A DNA stretch of 64,000 bases from Pilimelia terevasa (GTDB lineage: Bacteria; Actinomycetota; Actinomycetes; Mycobacteriales; Micromonosporaceae): assembly GCF_014647915.1 (NCBI RefSeq), contig NZ_BMQC01000007.1:1-64000 (forward strand), written 5' to 3'. Within the stretch, counting starts at the first letter, position 1. Each line of letters starts with the position of its first letter. The position numbers and the translations under genes are program-made. This document shows positions 35,885 to 44,984 of the stretch, one piece after another. Below the pieces are notes generated by a model. It had not been told where the DNA came from and ran no database searches. It worked only from the letters and a program-made list of their open reading frames with translations.

Positions 35885-37963
35885 TCAGGTGCCCGCCAGG
35901 CGCTCCAGCGCGGCGCGGGCCACCTCGGCGCGGGTCGTGTACCAGAAGGGCGGCAGCGACCCGCGCAGGAACCCGCCGTACCCGCGCGCCGTCTCCAGCC
36001 GCGAGTCGAGCACGGCGACGACCCCGCGGTCGCCGCCGGCCCGGATCAGCCGGCCGGCGCCCTGGGCGAGGCGGATCGCCGCGATCGGCACGCTCACCGA
36101 CGCGAACCCCGAGCCCCCGGCGGCGTCCACCGCGGCCGCGCGCGCCGCCGCCAGCGGCTCGTCCGGGCGGGGGAACGGCAGCCGGTCGATGACCACGAGC
36201 TGGCACGCGTCGCCGGGTACGTCGACGCCCTGCCACAGCGACATCACCCCGAACAGCGAGGTGCGGCGCTCGGCCCGGAACCGCTTGACCAGCAGCGGCA
36301 GCGCCTCCTCGCCCTGGAGCAGCACCGGCAGGTCGGTCCGGGCGCGGACCGCGTCGGCGGCCTGCTGGGCGGCCCGCCGCGAGGAGAACAGCCCCAGCGT
36401 CCGGCCGCCCAGCGCGCCCATGAGCGCGATCAGCTCCTGCGCGCCGGCCTCGGACAGGCCGCTGGCCGTCGGCCGGGGCAGGTGCGCGGCGACGTACAGG
36501 ATGCCCTGCTTCGGGTAGGCGAACGGCGAGCCCACGTCCAGCGACCGCCACGGCGGACCGGCCGGCGCCGCGCGTCCGGCGGCCGCGTCGACCGGCTCCG
36601 GCGGCAGGCCCAGCGACCGCGCCACGACGTCGAACCGCCCGCCCAGGGTCAGCGTCGCCGAGGTCGCCACGACGGTCCGGTCGGTGTACAGGTGGCCGCC
36701 GAGCGTGCCGGCGACCGACAGCGGCGCGACCACCAGCGCCTCCCGGCCGCCGCCGTAGCTGGCCCGCTCCACCCAGGTCACGTCGTGCGCGTCGGCGGCG
36801 AGCAGCCGCTGGGCCGTACCCGACAGCTCGTCCAGCGCGGCGCGGGCCGCCTTCTTGCGCAGGGCGTCGGCGTCGTCGGCCTTGATGTCGCCGAGGTCGT
36901 CCAGCGCGGCCCGGGTGGCGGAGTCCAGCAGGGTGCACGCCCCGGCGAGCGCGGGGGGCAGGCCCCCGGTGAGCCGGCCGGCGGCGGTCTCGGCCAGGCC
37001 CAGGGCCAGCGCGTCGCCGGCCTCGACCAGCGCGTCGCCGGCCTGTCCGGGCACCACGGGCCGGACCCGCCGGGCCGCGCGGGCGACCGCGTCGGGCGTC
37101 ACCTCCGCCTGCGCGGCCGAGGACACCCGGTCGGCCAGTTCGTGCGCCTCGTCGATCACCAGGAGCCGGTGCGGCGGGATGATGTGGCCCTCGGCGATCA
37201 TGTCCACGGCGAGCAGGCTGTGGTTGGTGACGACGATGTCCGCCTCGCGGGCGCGGGCGCGCGAGGCCTCCGCGAAGCACTCGTCGCCGAACCCGCACCG
37301 GCTGGCGCCGACGCACTCGCGCGCCGGCATGGAGACCAGCCGCCACGCCTGGTCGTCCACGCCCGGGTCGAGTTCGTCGCGGTCCCCGCGGGTGGTGCGC
37401 CCGGCCCACTCGCGCAGCCGCTCGACCTGCTTGCCGAGGCGGCCGGCCTGGCCCAGCCACTTCGTGGCGCCCGCGGTGGCGGCGTCGAACAGGACGTCGT
37501 CGGGCTCCTCCTCGGCCGAGGACTCCAGCCGGGACAGGCACAGGTAGTGGTGTCGTCCCTTGAGGACGGCGAAGGTGGGCCGGCGGCCGAGCACCGGCTT
37601 CACCGCGTCGGCGAGGCGGGGCAGGTCGTGGTCGACGAGTTGGGCCTGGAGCGCGAGCGTGGCGGTGGAGACGACGACCGGGCCGTCCACCAGCAGGGCG
37701 GGGGCGAGGTACGCCAGAGACTTGCCGGTGCCGGTGCCCGCCTGGACCAGCAGGTGCTCGCCGCGGTCGACGGCGGCGGCGACGGCCCGGGCCATCGCCT
37801 GCTGGCCCGGCCGGGCCGCGCCGCCCGGTACGGCCCCCACGGCCGCGGCCAGCACGGCGTCGACCTTGCCGGTGTCGACACCGGCGGCATCGACAGCGGC
37901 GGTGCCGACCCCGCCGGTGTCGGTCCCGTCCGGCGGGTTGACCGCGCGCGCCTCGACAACCAC
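35885..37963 (-). CDS. dinG: DinG/XPD-family ATP-dependent DNA helicase
   Basis: 692 aa from the GTG at 37963, 6 nt after TAGCGT on the minus strand. A superfamily 2 helicase: motif I QAGTGTGKSLAYL, motif II VIDEAHEL (DEAH), motif III VVATSATLT, motif V SLWQGVDVPGD and motif VI RLAQGAGRLIRAGGDRG. Four Cys between motifs Ia and II (YLCLSRL, ECVGASRCGFGDECF) likely bind a [4Fe-4S] cluster. It unwinds DNA 5' to 3' in repair. The N-terminus carries five copies of a five-residue repeat from a 15-bp tandem array. Confidence 0.9.
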   Translation of the reverse strand: MVVEARAVNPPDGTDTGGVGTAAVDAAGVDTGKVDAVLAAAVGAVPGGAARPGQQAMARAVAAAVDRGEHLLVQAGTGTGKSLAYLAPALLVDGPVVVSTATLALQAQLVDHDLPRLADAVKPVLGRRPTFAVLKGRHHYLCLSRLESSAEEEPDDVLFDAATAGATKWLGQAGRLGKQVERLREWAGRTTRGDRDELDPGVDDQAWRLVSMPARECVGASRCGFGDECFAEASRARAREADIVVTNHSLLAVDMIAEGHIIPPHRLLVIDEAHELADRVSSAAQAEVTPDAVARAARRVRPVVPGQAGDALVEAGDALALGLAETAAGRLTGGLPPALAGACTLLDSATRAALDDLGDIKADDADALRKKAARAALDELSGTAQRLLAADAHDVTWVERASYGGGREALVVAPLSVAGTLGGHLYTDRTVVATSATLTLGGRFDVVARSLGLPPEPVDAAAGRAAPAGPPWRSLDVGSPFAYPKQGILYVAAHLPRPTASGLSEAGAQELIALMGALGGRTLGLFSSRRAAQQAADAVRARTDLPVLLQGEEALPLLVKRFRAERRTSLFGVMSLWQGVDVPGDACQLVVIDRLPFPRPDEPLAAARAAAVDAAGGSGFASVSVPIAAIRLAQGAGRLIRAGGDRGVVAVLDSRLETARGYGGFLRGSLPPFWYTTRAEVARAALERLAGT
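37857..37931. repeat. Five 15-bp tandem repeats in the dinG 5' end
   Basis: Five adjoining 15-mers of the form GTGTCGACACCGGCG with substitutions (37857, 37872, 37887, 37902, 37917). On the coding strand they encode the pentapeptides GTDTG-like GGVGT, AAVDA, AGVDT and GKVDA, in frame with dinG. It is a small minisatellite that could vary in copy number between strains. Confidence 0.75.
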
Positions 37964-38067
37964 GCCACGACGCTACCGACCGCCGCCGACACCGCCGCCC
38001 GCGCCCCGGGCCGGCCGCCGCGGCGTGGGGACGGGGGACGGCAGCCGGCGCGCGGTTAGATGGAGGC

Positions 38068-38607
38068 ATGGGCGACGTGGTGCGGGTGGTCTACACCAAG
38101 TACGACGGTGGGGCGCACCGGGACTACCCGGCGCGCCGCCTGGCCGAGGACGACCACGGCACCTGGCTCGGGATCAGCGCCGGCACCGCCTCGATCTACC
38201 ACGGCCGCCCGCTGCGCCAGCAGTACCCGTACGTCGTCCTGGTCCCCCGGGAGCGCTGGTGGACGGCCATGTTCAACCCGCCGCCGCGCACCGCGGAGGT
38301 GTACTGCGACATCACCACCCCCGCCCGGTGGATCGGCCGCGACGAGGTGCACCTGGTCGACCTGGACCTCGACGTGGTGCGCCGCCGCGGCACCGGCCTG
38401 GTGCAGTTGCTGGACCAGGACGACTTCGCCGATCACCTGGACGGGTTCGGCTACCCGGCGGACCTGGTGGTGGCCGCGCGGCGGGCGGCGGGGTGGCTGT
38501 TCGGGGCGCTGGGCGACGGCACGGAGCCGTTCGCCGCCGGGTACCGCCGCTGGCTGGAGCACCTGGCGAACCCCGGGCGCGCCCCCGGCGGCGGTCGGGG
38601 CGAATAG
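38068..38607 (+). CDS. DUF402-domain protein
   Basis: 179 aa; the ATG is 6 nt after TTAGAT (38056-38061). It has the DUF402 beta-barrel pattern: KYDGGAHRDYPARRL, DDHGTWLGI, WWTAMFNP, then YCDITTPARW, and VHLVDLDLDVV with clustered Asp residues that bind metal in characterised members. Relatives hydrolyse nucleotide diphosphates or phosphonate nucleotides (FomD, Ntdp). The substrate here is not known. Divergent from dinG. Confidence 0.85.
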   Translation: MGDVVRVVYTKYDGGAHRDYPARRLAEDDHGTWLGISAGTASIYHGRPLRQQYPYVVLVPRERWWTAMFNPPPRTAEVYCDITTPARWIGRDEVHLVDLDLDVVRRRGTGLVQLLDQDDFADHLDGFGYPADLVVAARRAAGWLFGALGDGTEPFAAGYRRWLEHLANPGRAPGGGRGE

Positions 38608-38633
38608 CGCAGTTCGGCCGGCGGCGCACGGTT

Positions 38634-38666
38634 CCGGTGTGAACCTTGGGTGAACAGCGCGTGAAG
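38634..38666. promoter_or_regulatory. Three tandem Pho-box-like 11-mers before the DUF47-pit operon
   Basis: On the minus strand, three consecutive 11-mers read CTTCACGCGCT, GTTCACCCAAG and GTTCACACCGG. They match the streptomycete PhoP direct-repeat unit (GTTCACC-like), two of them very well. They lie 48 bp upstream of a TAGCAT -10-like box at 38715-38720. The position suggests direct PhoP control of the phosphate transporter operon. Confidence 0.75.
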
Positions 38667-38725
38667 GTGGGCGGCGGTCGGGGTCCTGGCTGTCCAACGC
38701 CCGCCGGGGTTACCTAGCATTCGCG

Positions 38726-38794
38726 GTGAGTTCATCCGACCTTCGCGCCCGGCCGGGCGCGGGACCCATCCCGCTAAGAGGTGCCCTGCGGTGA
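38726..38794 (+). CDS. Short upstream ORF coupled to the DUF47 gene
   Basis: A 22-codon frame with GTG at 38726, starting 5 nt after TAGCAT (38715-38720), so probably read from a leaderless transcript. Its TGA (38792-38794) overlaps the DUF47 GTG as GTGA. The peptide is Arg/Pro/Gly/Leu-rich with no recognised motif. The DUF47 gene also has an AAGAGG site ~10 nt upstream, so coupling may only tune it. Confidence 0.4.
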   Translation: MSSSDLRARPGAGPIPLRGALR

Positions 38795-39417
38795 AGTTCT
38801 CCTTCCGTCCGTCCGAGGGCGTCTTCTACGAGCTGTTCACGAAGGCGGCGCACAACCTCGTCCGGGGTACGGACCTGCTGCTGGAGCTGGCCCTGCCCGG
38901 CGTCAACGTGCAGTCGGTGAGCGAGCGCCTGGTCGAGGTCGAGCACGACAGCGACGAGATCACGCACGAGCTGTACAACAAGATCAACTCCACCTTCATC
39001 ACGCCCTTCGACCGGGAGGACATCTACCGGCTCGGCTCGCTGCTGGACGACGTGATGGACCACATGGAGGCCGCCGGCAGCCTGATCTACCTGTACGGCC
39101 TCACCGACCTGCCGTCGCTGCCGCGCGAGCTGCACGAGCAGGTGAACGTCCTCGACCAGTGCGCGAAGATCACCGCGCAGGCGATGCCGCGGCTCAAGTC
39201 GATGAAGCAGCTCTCCGACTACTGGGTCGAGATCAACCGGCTGGAGAACGAGGGCGACCGGGCGTACCGGATGCTGCTGGTCCGGCTGTTCTCCGGCGAG
39301 TACGACGCGCTGACCGTCCTGAAGATGAAGGAGGTCGCCGACGAGCTGGAGGCGGCCTGCGACGCGTTCGAGCACGTGGCGAACACCGTCGAGACCATCG
39401 CGGTCAAGGAGTCCTGA
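38791..39417 (+). CDS. DUF47 (PhoU-like) phosphate transport regulator
   Basis: 208 aa, almost wholly helical, with the DUF47/PhoU four-helix pattern: F(E/T)KAAHNLVRGTDLL, the VEVEHDSDEITHELYNKIN metal-binding stretch, ITPFDREDIYRL and a second half ending LEAACDAFEHVANTVE. In other bacteria these proteins sit next to Pit transporters and modulate them. Here pit begins 5 bp after the stop. It is probably PhoP-regulated through the upstream 11-mers. Confidence 0.92.
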   Translation: MKFSFRPSEGVFYELFTKAAHNLVRGTDLLLELALPGVNVQSVSERLVEVEHDSDEITHELYNKINSTFITPFDREDIYRLGSLLDDVMDHMEAAGSLIYLYGLTDLPSLPRELHEQVNVLDQCAKITAQAMPRLKSMKQLSDYWVEINRLENEGDRAYRMLLVRLFSGEYDALTVLKMKEVADELEAACDAFEHVANTVETIAVKES

Positions 39418-39421
39418 CCCC

Positions 39422-40426
39422 GTGAGTCCCGAGTTCATCGCGGTCGGGGCGGTGATCCTGGCGGCGCTGGTGTTCGACTACACCAATGGCTTCCACGACG
39501 CCGCCAACGCGATCGCCACGTCGGTGTCCACCCGCGCCCTCACGCCCCGGGTGGCGCTGGGCATCGCGGCGGTCGGCAACCTGGCCGGCGCGTTCCTCGG
39601 CGAGCACGTCGCCAAGACCGTCGGCAGCGGGATCGTCGGCCTGCCGGCGGGCCTGGAGAGCCTGGGCATCGTCCTGGCCGGTGTCGTCGGCGCCATCGCC
39701 TGGAACCTCATCACCTGGTACTTCGGCCTGCCCTCCTCCTCGTCGCACGCGCTCATCGGCGGCCTCGTCGGCGCGACGATCTTCGCGTCGTCCGGCGAGG
39801 TGAAGTGGCCGGGCATCGTCGAGAAGGTCGTCGTCCCGATGGTCGCCTCGCCGCTGGTCGGCGTGGTGCTGGGCGCGGCGGTCATGCTGGCGATCATGTG
39901 GATCTTTCGGCGCGGCAACCCGACGAAGCTCAACCGCGGCTTCCGGGTGGCGCAGTCGCTGTCGGCCCTGGCGATGGCGTTCGGCCACGGTATGCAGGAC
40001 GCCGCCAAGACCATGGGCATCGTCGTCCTCGCGCTGTTCGTGGGCGGGTACCAGACGAGCGACTCGCACATCCCCGTCTGGGTGATCGTGAGCTGCGCGA
40101 CCGTCCTGGCGCTGGGCACGTACGCGGGCGGGTGGCGGATCATCCGCACCCTCGGCCGCCGGGTGATCCACCTGGGCCCGCCCGAGGGCTTCGCCGCGGA
40201 GGCGGTGGCCGCCTCGGTGCTGTACACGGCGGCGAGCTTCGGAATGCCGATCTCCACCACCCACACGATCACCTCGGCGATCATGGGGGTCGGGGCGACC
40301 AAGAAGTTCTCCGCGGTCCGGTGGGGCGTGGCCGGCAACATCGTGACGGCCTGGGTGCTGACGATCCCGGGCGCCGCGCTCATCGCCTGCCTGGTCCACC
40401 TGGCCATCGCGCCCCTGTACTGCTGA
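39422..40426 (+). CDS. pit: Low-affinity inorganic phosphate transporter, Pit family
   Basis: 334 aa with about ten transmembrane segments. The two PiT signature repeats are visible: VFDYTNGFHDAANAIATSVSTRAL near the N-terminus and LAMAFGHGMQDAAKTMG in the middle, with SSSHALIGGLVGATI and MPISTTHTITSAIMGVGATKK. It imports metal-phosphate complexes in symport with protons. It follows DUF47 directly; the pst high-affinity system lies 2.6 kb away. Confidence 0.95.
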   Translation: MSPEFIAVGAVILAALVFDYTNGFHDAANAIATSVSTRALTPRVALGIAAVGNLAGAFLGEHVAKTVGSGIVGLPAGLESLGIVLAGVVGAIAWNLITWYFGLPSSSSHALIGGLVGATIFASSGEVKWPGIVEKVVVPMVASPLVGVVLGAAVMLAIMWIFRRGNPTKLNRGFRVAQSLSALAMAFGHGMQDAAKTMGIVVLALFVGGYQTSDSHIPVWVIVSCATVLALGTYAGGWRIIRTLGRRVIHLGPPEGFAAEAVAASVLYTAASFGMPISTTHTITSAIMGVGATKKFSAVRWGVAGNIVTAWVLTIPGAALIACLVHLAIAPLYC

Positions 40427-40487
40427 CCCCGCCCGGCCCGCGACCCGGCGGGCGGGGGCGGGGGACGGACGACGAGGAGGAGCGCCC

Positions 40488-41333
40488 GTGGGCAACGAGG
40501 TGTCGGCACTGCGGTGGCCGCTGCCGGCGGCGCTGGCGGCGAAGGCGGCCGAGTTCGCCGCCAGCGGCGCCGCCCCGGCCGTGCCGCGGGTGGCCGCGAC
40601 GGTCGTCCTGCTGCGGCCGGCGGAGTCCGGCGGCGGCGTGGAGGCCTACGTCCTGCGCCGGGCGGCGAGCATGGCGGCGTTCGCCGGCATGTACGCCTTC
40701 CCGGGCGGCGGCGTGGACCCGGCGGACGCGGACGCCGAGGTCGGCTGGGCCGGCCCCGACCCGGCGCGGTGGGCGCGGCGACTGGCGCTGCCCGAGCCGC
40801 AGGCCCGCGCGGTGGTGGCGGCGGCGGTGCGCGAGGTCTTCGAGGAGGCGGGCGTCCTGCTCGCCGGGCCGGACGCGCACGCGGTCGTGGCGGACGTGGA
40901 CACCGCGGCCTGGGAGGCCACCCGGCAGGCGCTGCTGCGCCGCGAGCGCAGCCTCACCGGCGTCCTGGCCGACGCCGGCCTGGTGCTGCGGTCCGACCTG
41001 CTGGTGCCGTGGTCGCGGTGGATCACCCCGGACTTCGAGCCGCGCCGGTACGACACGTACTTCTTCGTGGCCGCGCTGCCGGCCGGGCAGCAGCCCCGGC
41101 ACGTCTCCGACGAGGCCGACCGCGTGCACTGGGTGACGCCCGGGTCCGCGCTCGCCGCCTGGCACGCCGGCACGATGGCGATGCTGCCGCCGACGGCGTC
41201 CACGCTGGAGTCGCTGGCCGAGGCCCCCTCGGTGGCCGCGGCGCTGGCGGCGGCGCGGCACGGGGACCCGTCGCGGCCCGTGATCCCGCGGCTGGAGACG
41301 GTGGACGGCCAGCCGTACGCCGTCGTCGACTGA
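40488..41333 (+). CDS. NUDIX-domain hydrolase
   Basis: 281 aa from the GTG at 40488, with a GAGGAGGAG ribosome site. The N-terminal ~35 residues lead to a NUDIX fold. The Nudix box starts as YAFPGGGVDPADAD and finishes, after a ~40-residue insertion, as AAAVREVFEEAGVLL; such split boxes occur in the longer actinobacterial NUDIX proteins. It would hydrolyse a nucleoside diphosphate linked to another moiety, with Mg2+. Substrate unknown. Confidence 0.88.
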   Translation: MGNEVSALRWPLPAALAAKAAEFAASGAAPAVPRVAATVVLLRPAESGGGVEAYVLRRAASMAAFAGMYAFPGGGVDPADADAEVGWAGPDPARWARRLALPEPQARAVVAAAVREVFEEAGVLLAGPDAHAVVADVDTAAWEATRQALLRRERSLTGVLADAGLVLRSDLLVPWSRWITPDFEPRRYDTYFFVAALPAGQQPRHVSDEADRVHWVTPGSALAAWHAGTMAMLPPTASTLESLAEAPSVAAALAAARHGDPSRPVIPRLETVDGQPYAVVD

Positions 41334-41603
41334 CCTTTGATCCGCACCGACCGGCGGTTCTTTGTTGGCAATGGATGTCGTTAACTCTAAGGTGGGTGGC
41401 GCGGGCGGTTCGGGGGGAGCGTCCGCACCCGGGATCGTGGGCCGGCCGGCGAGGGGTGCCGCCCGGCCCGCGACCCCGCCCGGGCCTCGCGGTGGCCCGG
41501 CCGCGCTAGGCTCGGCCCGCCCGCCGTACCGGCGCCGCCGCGCCCGCCCCGGGTCGCGCCCGGCCCGTCGCCGGCCCGTCCCCGACCCGCCAGGAGCGCC
41601 GCG

Positions 41604-42011
41604 ATGCCCCCCGCCGTCAAGACCGTTCGGACGATGCTGTGGTTCCAGTGCGGGCTGTACCTGCTCGGCCTGATGCTCGCCCTCGTGGCGCTGTTCGCGC
41701 TCGGTGACGCCGGTGCGAGCCCCGCCCCCGCGATCGGCCTGGCCGTCGTCGCCGCGCTGACCACGGGCCTGCTGGCGTTCCTCGCCTCCCGGGTGCCCGG
41801 CCGCGCGCCCTGGGTGTTCTGGGCGGTGCTGGGGGTGGAGCTGTTCGTGATCGTCGACCGGGTGGTCGGCGTGGCCACCGGCGGCGGCCCCGCCGGCCTG
41901 ATCGGCGCCCTCCTGGCCGTCGTCGTGGTCGTCAAGCTGGCCGGTGCCGAGGGCCGGGCGTGGTTCCGCCCCGCCGCCCGGGCGGGTGCCGCGGGCGACG
42001 GGGCGGTGTAG
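41604..42011 (+). CDS. Small four-helix membrane protein
   Basis: 135 aa with four predicted transmembrane helices, starting MLWFQCGLYLLGLMLALVALFAL, and a short basic C-terminus. No family motif is visible. The ATG is preceded by CAGGAGCGCCGCG. The stop is 9 bp before the convergent pstB stop. The 270-bp region before it holds only a possible TAACTCT -10-like stretch near 41386. Confidence 0.65.
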   Translation: MPPAVKTVRTMLWFQCGLYLLGLMLALVALFALGDAGASPAPAIGLAVVAALTTGLLAFLASRVPGRAPWVFWAVLGVELFVIVDRVVGVATGGGPAGLIGALLAVVVVVKLAGAEGRAWFRPAARAGAAGDGAV

Positions 42012-42020
42012 CGGGGCGGA

Positions 42021-42887
42021 TCAGCCGAAGCGGCCGGTGATGTAGTCCTCGGTGCGCTTGTCGACGGGGTTGGTGAAGATCCGGCCGGTCTCGCTGAACT
42101 CCACCAGGCGCCCGTGCCGCACGCCGTTGGCGTCCACCTCGGCGGTGAAGAACGCCGTGTGGTGGCTGACCCGCGCCGCCTGCTGCATGTTGTGCGTGAC
42201 GATGACGATCGTGAACTGGCCCGCCAGCTCGTGCATCAGGTCCTCGACCTTGCTGGTGGCGATCGGGTCCAGCGCCGAGCACGGCTCGTCCATCAGGATC
42301 ACGTCGGGCTGGACGGCGATGGTCCGGGCGATGCACAGGCGCTGCTGCTGGCCGCCGGACAGCGCCAGGCCGGAGGTCTTCAGCTTGTCCTTGACCTCGT
42401 CCCACAGGGCGGCGCCGCGCAGGGCCTGCTCGACGCGGCCGGCCACGTCGTCCCTGATCTGGTTGACCTTGAGCCCGTAGGCGACGTTGTCGAAGATGGA
42501 CTTCGGGAACGGGTTGGGCTTCTGGAACACCATGCCGATCCGGCGGCGGACCTGGATCGGGTCCACGTCGCGCTCGTAGATGTCCTGGCCGTGGTACGTC
42601 ACGCCGCCGGCCACCCGGGCGCCGGGGATGAGGTCGTTCATCCGGTTCAGCGAGCGCAGCACGGTGGACTTGCCGCAGCCCGACGGGCCGATCATCGCGG
42701 TGATCTGGTGGGTGTGCACGGGCATCGTGGTGTTGCGGACCGCCTCGTAGCTGCCGTAGAAGACGCTGACGTCGGTCAGGTTCATGACCGGCGCGGCGGC
42801 CGGCGCCTGGCGCGGGTCGGGGACGAGGCCGGCGCCCTGGGGCGCGGTCGTGAGCGGCCGGTGGTCCGGGAAGGTCATCTGGTTCAC
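42021..42887 (-). CDS. pstB: Phosphate ABC transporter ATP-binding protein PstB
   Basis: 288 aa from the GTG at 42887 with an AGGAGG ribosome site. A ~35-residue unique N-terminus precedes the domain. Walker A is GPSGCGKST, the Q-loop is in [19 protein letters not shown] (typical of PstB), the signature is [16 protein letters not shown] and Walker B is [13 protein letters not shown]. It powers high-affinity phosphate import. It is the last gene of pstS-pstC-pstA-pstB, 24 bp after pstA. Confidence 0.97.
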   Translation of the reverse strand: MNQMTFPDHRPLTTAPQGAGLVPDPRQAPAAAPVMNLTDVSVFYGSYEAVRNTTMPVHTHQITAMIGPSGCGKSTVLRSLNRMNDLIPGARVAGGVTYHGQDIYERDVDPIQVRRRIGMVFQKPNPFPKSIFDNVAYGLKVNQIRDDVAGRVEQALRGAALWDEVKDKLKTSGLALSGGQQQRLCIARTIAVQPDVILMDEPCSALDPIATSKVEDLMHELAGQFTIVIVTHNMQQAARVSHHTAFFTAEVDANGVRHGRLVEFSETGRIFTNPVDKRTEDYITGRFG

Positions 42888-42911
42888 CTGTGTTTCCTCC
42901 TGCCGACCGGG

Positions 42912-43811
42912 TCAGCGGTCTTTGACGGCGAAGCGGCCCGAGATGAGGCGGGCGATGACGGTGGCCGCGAGGACGAGCACCACGAGGGTGATGGCCGCAC
43001 CCCAGGCGCGGCCGTTCGCGGCGGCGAACGGCTCCGAGGCGTTCTTGAAGATCAGCGCGGGCAGTGCGGTGTTCGCGCCGGACAGCGACCAGTTGGACTG
43101 GTACACGATGCCGGTGGTGAAGATCAGCGGCGCCGTCTCGCCGGCCGCGCGGGCGACGGCGAGCATCGCGCCGCTGGTGATCCCCGAGACGGCCGCGGGC
43201 AGGACGACCGTGACGATCGTGTACCACCGCCGCGCGCCCAGTGCCGCGCTCGCCTGCCGCAGGTCGTCGGGGACCAGCCGCAGCACCTCCTCGGTGCTGC
43301 GGATGACCACCGGCAGCATCAGGCAGGCCAGCGCCAGCGCCCCGGCCAGCCCGGACTGCTGCTGGAGCGGGATCACCATGATCACGTAGATGAACAGGCC
43401 CATCACGATCGACGGGACGCCGGTCATGACGTCGGCCATGGTGCGGATGAACTTCGCCAGCGGCCCGGACTTGCCGTACTCGTTGAGGTAGACCGCGCCG
43501 AGTACGCCCAGCGGGATCGCCAGCAGCGCGGCCGTACCGGTGATGACCAGCGTGCCGACGATCGCGGGGGCGATGCCGCCGCCGGCCCGGCGGGCCGAGT
43601 TCGGGATGTCCTCGGTCAGGAACTCCCAGCTGATCGACCCGGCGCCCTTGAGCAGCACCTGGTAGCAGATCAGCGCCAGCGGTACGGCGGCCAGCGCCAG
43701 CGCGGCGACCATGCCGCCGGTGGCGACGGTGTTGCGCCAGCGGCGGGTCGCCGGCAGGGCGGCGCGGGTCAGGTCCAGCGGCGCGGTCGGCCGCGGCGGT
43801 GCGACCGTCAT
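42912..43811 (-). CDS. pstA: Phosphate ABC transporter permease PstA
   Basis: 299 aa with six transmembrane segments. The binding-protein-dependent permease motif reads ASAALGARRWYTIVTVVLPAAVSGI (EAA loop). Family marks include GGIAPAIVGTLVITG and GVPSIVMGLFIYV. The start overlaps the pstC stop by 4 bp (ATGA). It forms the membrane channel with PstC. Confidence 0.96.
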   Translation of the reverse strand: MTVAPPRPTAPLDLTRAALPATRRWRNTVATGGMVAALALAAVPLALICYQVLLKGAGSISWEFLTEDIPNSARRAGGGIAPAIVGTLVITGTAALLAIPLGVLGAVYLNEYGKSGPLAKFIRTMADVMTGVPSIVMGLFIYVIMVIPLQQQSGLAGALALACLMLPVVIRSTEEVLRLVPDDLRQASAALGARRWYTIVTVVLPAAVSGITSGAMLAVARAAGETAPLIFTTGIVYQSNWSLSGANTALPALIFKNASEPFAAANGRAWGAAITLVVLVLAATVIARLISGRFAVKDR

Positions 43812-44854
43812 GCGGCGGCCCCCCTCATGCGGATCTCCGCGCGGCGGACGAGGAAGCGCGCCGCGACGTTGATCAGGACGGTGATGACGAACAGGACCAC
43901 GCCGAGGCCGATGAGCGACGCGCGGTGCAGCGGCCCGGACTCGCCGAACTGGTTGACGATGACCGCGGGCAGCGCGTCACCGGAGGCGAACAGGTTGGCC
44001 GTGACCTGGACCGAGCCGCCGATCACCAGCGCCACCGCGATCGTCTCGCCCAGCGCCCGCCCCAGGCCCAGCATCACGGCGCCGACGAGGCCGCCGAAGC
44101 TGTGCGGCAGGACGGCACCCTTGATCATTTCCCAGCGGGTGGCGCCGAGGGCGTACGCGGCCTGCATGTCCGCGGCCGGGACGGTGGTGAAGACCTCCCG
44201 CGCCAGCGAGGTGATGATCGGGACGATCATGATGGCGAGGATGAGGCCGGCGGTCATGTAGCCGCGGCCGGTGCTGACCGGCTCGCCGAACAGCGACCCG
44301 AGCCCAGGGATGCCGCCCAGGGCGCCGTGGATCCCGTCGTACACCGGGGCCAGGGCGGGCGCGACGACCAGGATGCCCCACAGGCCGAAGACGACCGACG
44401 GGATCGCGGCCAGCAGGTCGATGACGGTGACGGCGGGGCCGCGCAGGCGCCGGTGCGCCACCTGGGTCAGGAACAGGGCGATCGCCACGGCCACCGGCAC
44501 GGCGAAGACGAGCGCGATCGCCGAGACGACCAGCGAGCCGTAGATGAACGCGAGGGCCCCGAAGGTCGCCTTCCGCGGGCCGGGCCCGTCGGGGTCGTTC
44601 GGGATCCACGCGCTGTCGGTGAGGAAGCCCAGCCCCGACTCGCGCAGCGCGGGCCAGCTCTGCTGGAGCGTGGAGAGCAGGATCAGGACGAGGGTGGCCA
44701 GGACGGCGCAGCCGGCGGCCAGGCAGAGGTAGCGGAACAGGCGGTCGCCGAGTACGTCGCGGCCTCGGCTGGCCAGGGTCGGGCGGGGGGTCGGGTCGCT
44801 CCGCTGGTGCCGACCCGGCGCGGTCGGGCCGGGCGGTGCAGGGGGACTGGTCAC
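43808..44854 (-). CDS. pstC: Phosphate ABC transporter permease PstC
   Basis: 348 aa. A ~35-residue polar N-terminus is followed by six transmembrane segments. The permease motif is AAYALGATRWEMIKGAVLPHSFGG, and the AIPSVVFGLWGI segment is typical of PstC. It lies 130 bp after pstS, across a strong hairpin, and overlaps pstA. Confidence 0.96.
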   Translation of the reverse strand: MTSPPAPPGPTAPGRHQRSDPTPRPTLASRGRDVLGDRLFRYLCLAAGCAVLATLVLILLSTLQQSWPALRESGLGFLTDSAWIPNDPDGPGPRKATFGALAFIYGSLVVSAIALVFAVPVAVAIALFLTQVAHRRLRGPAVTVIDLLAAIPSVVFGLWGILVVAPALAPVYDGIHGALGGIPGLGSLFGEPVSTGRGYMTAGLILAIMIVPIITSLAREVFTTVPAADMQAAYALGATRWEMIKGAVLPHSFGGLVGAVMLGLGRALGETIAVALVIGGSVQVTANLFASGDALPAVIVNQFGESGPLHRASLIGLGVVLFVITVLINVAARFLVRRAEIRMRGAAA

Positions 44855-44927
44855 AGGACTGGCTCCATCGGCGTCGCGCTCACCAGCGGCGGGCCGGGCC
44901 GCTGTGGGGTGTGGTGTGGTGGCCCGG

Positions 44928-44955
44928 GCGGGGGCGGCCGGCCGGCCACCCCCGC
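44928..44955 (-). terminator. Hairpin between pstS and pstC
   Basis: GCGGGGG (44928-44934) pairs with CCCCCGC (44949-44955), and GGCC blocks inside extend the stem. It sits in the 130-bp pstS-pstC gap. No U-tract follows, so I expect partial termination or a stabilising 3' structure for pstS mRNA rather than full stop. Confidence 0.6.
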
Positions 44956-44984
44956 GGTGCGGAAAACCTGTGCGGCGGTCGCCG

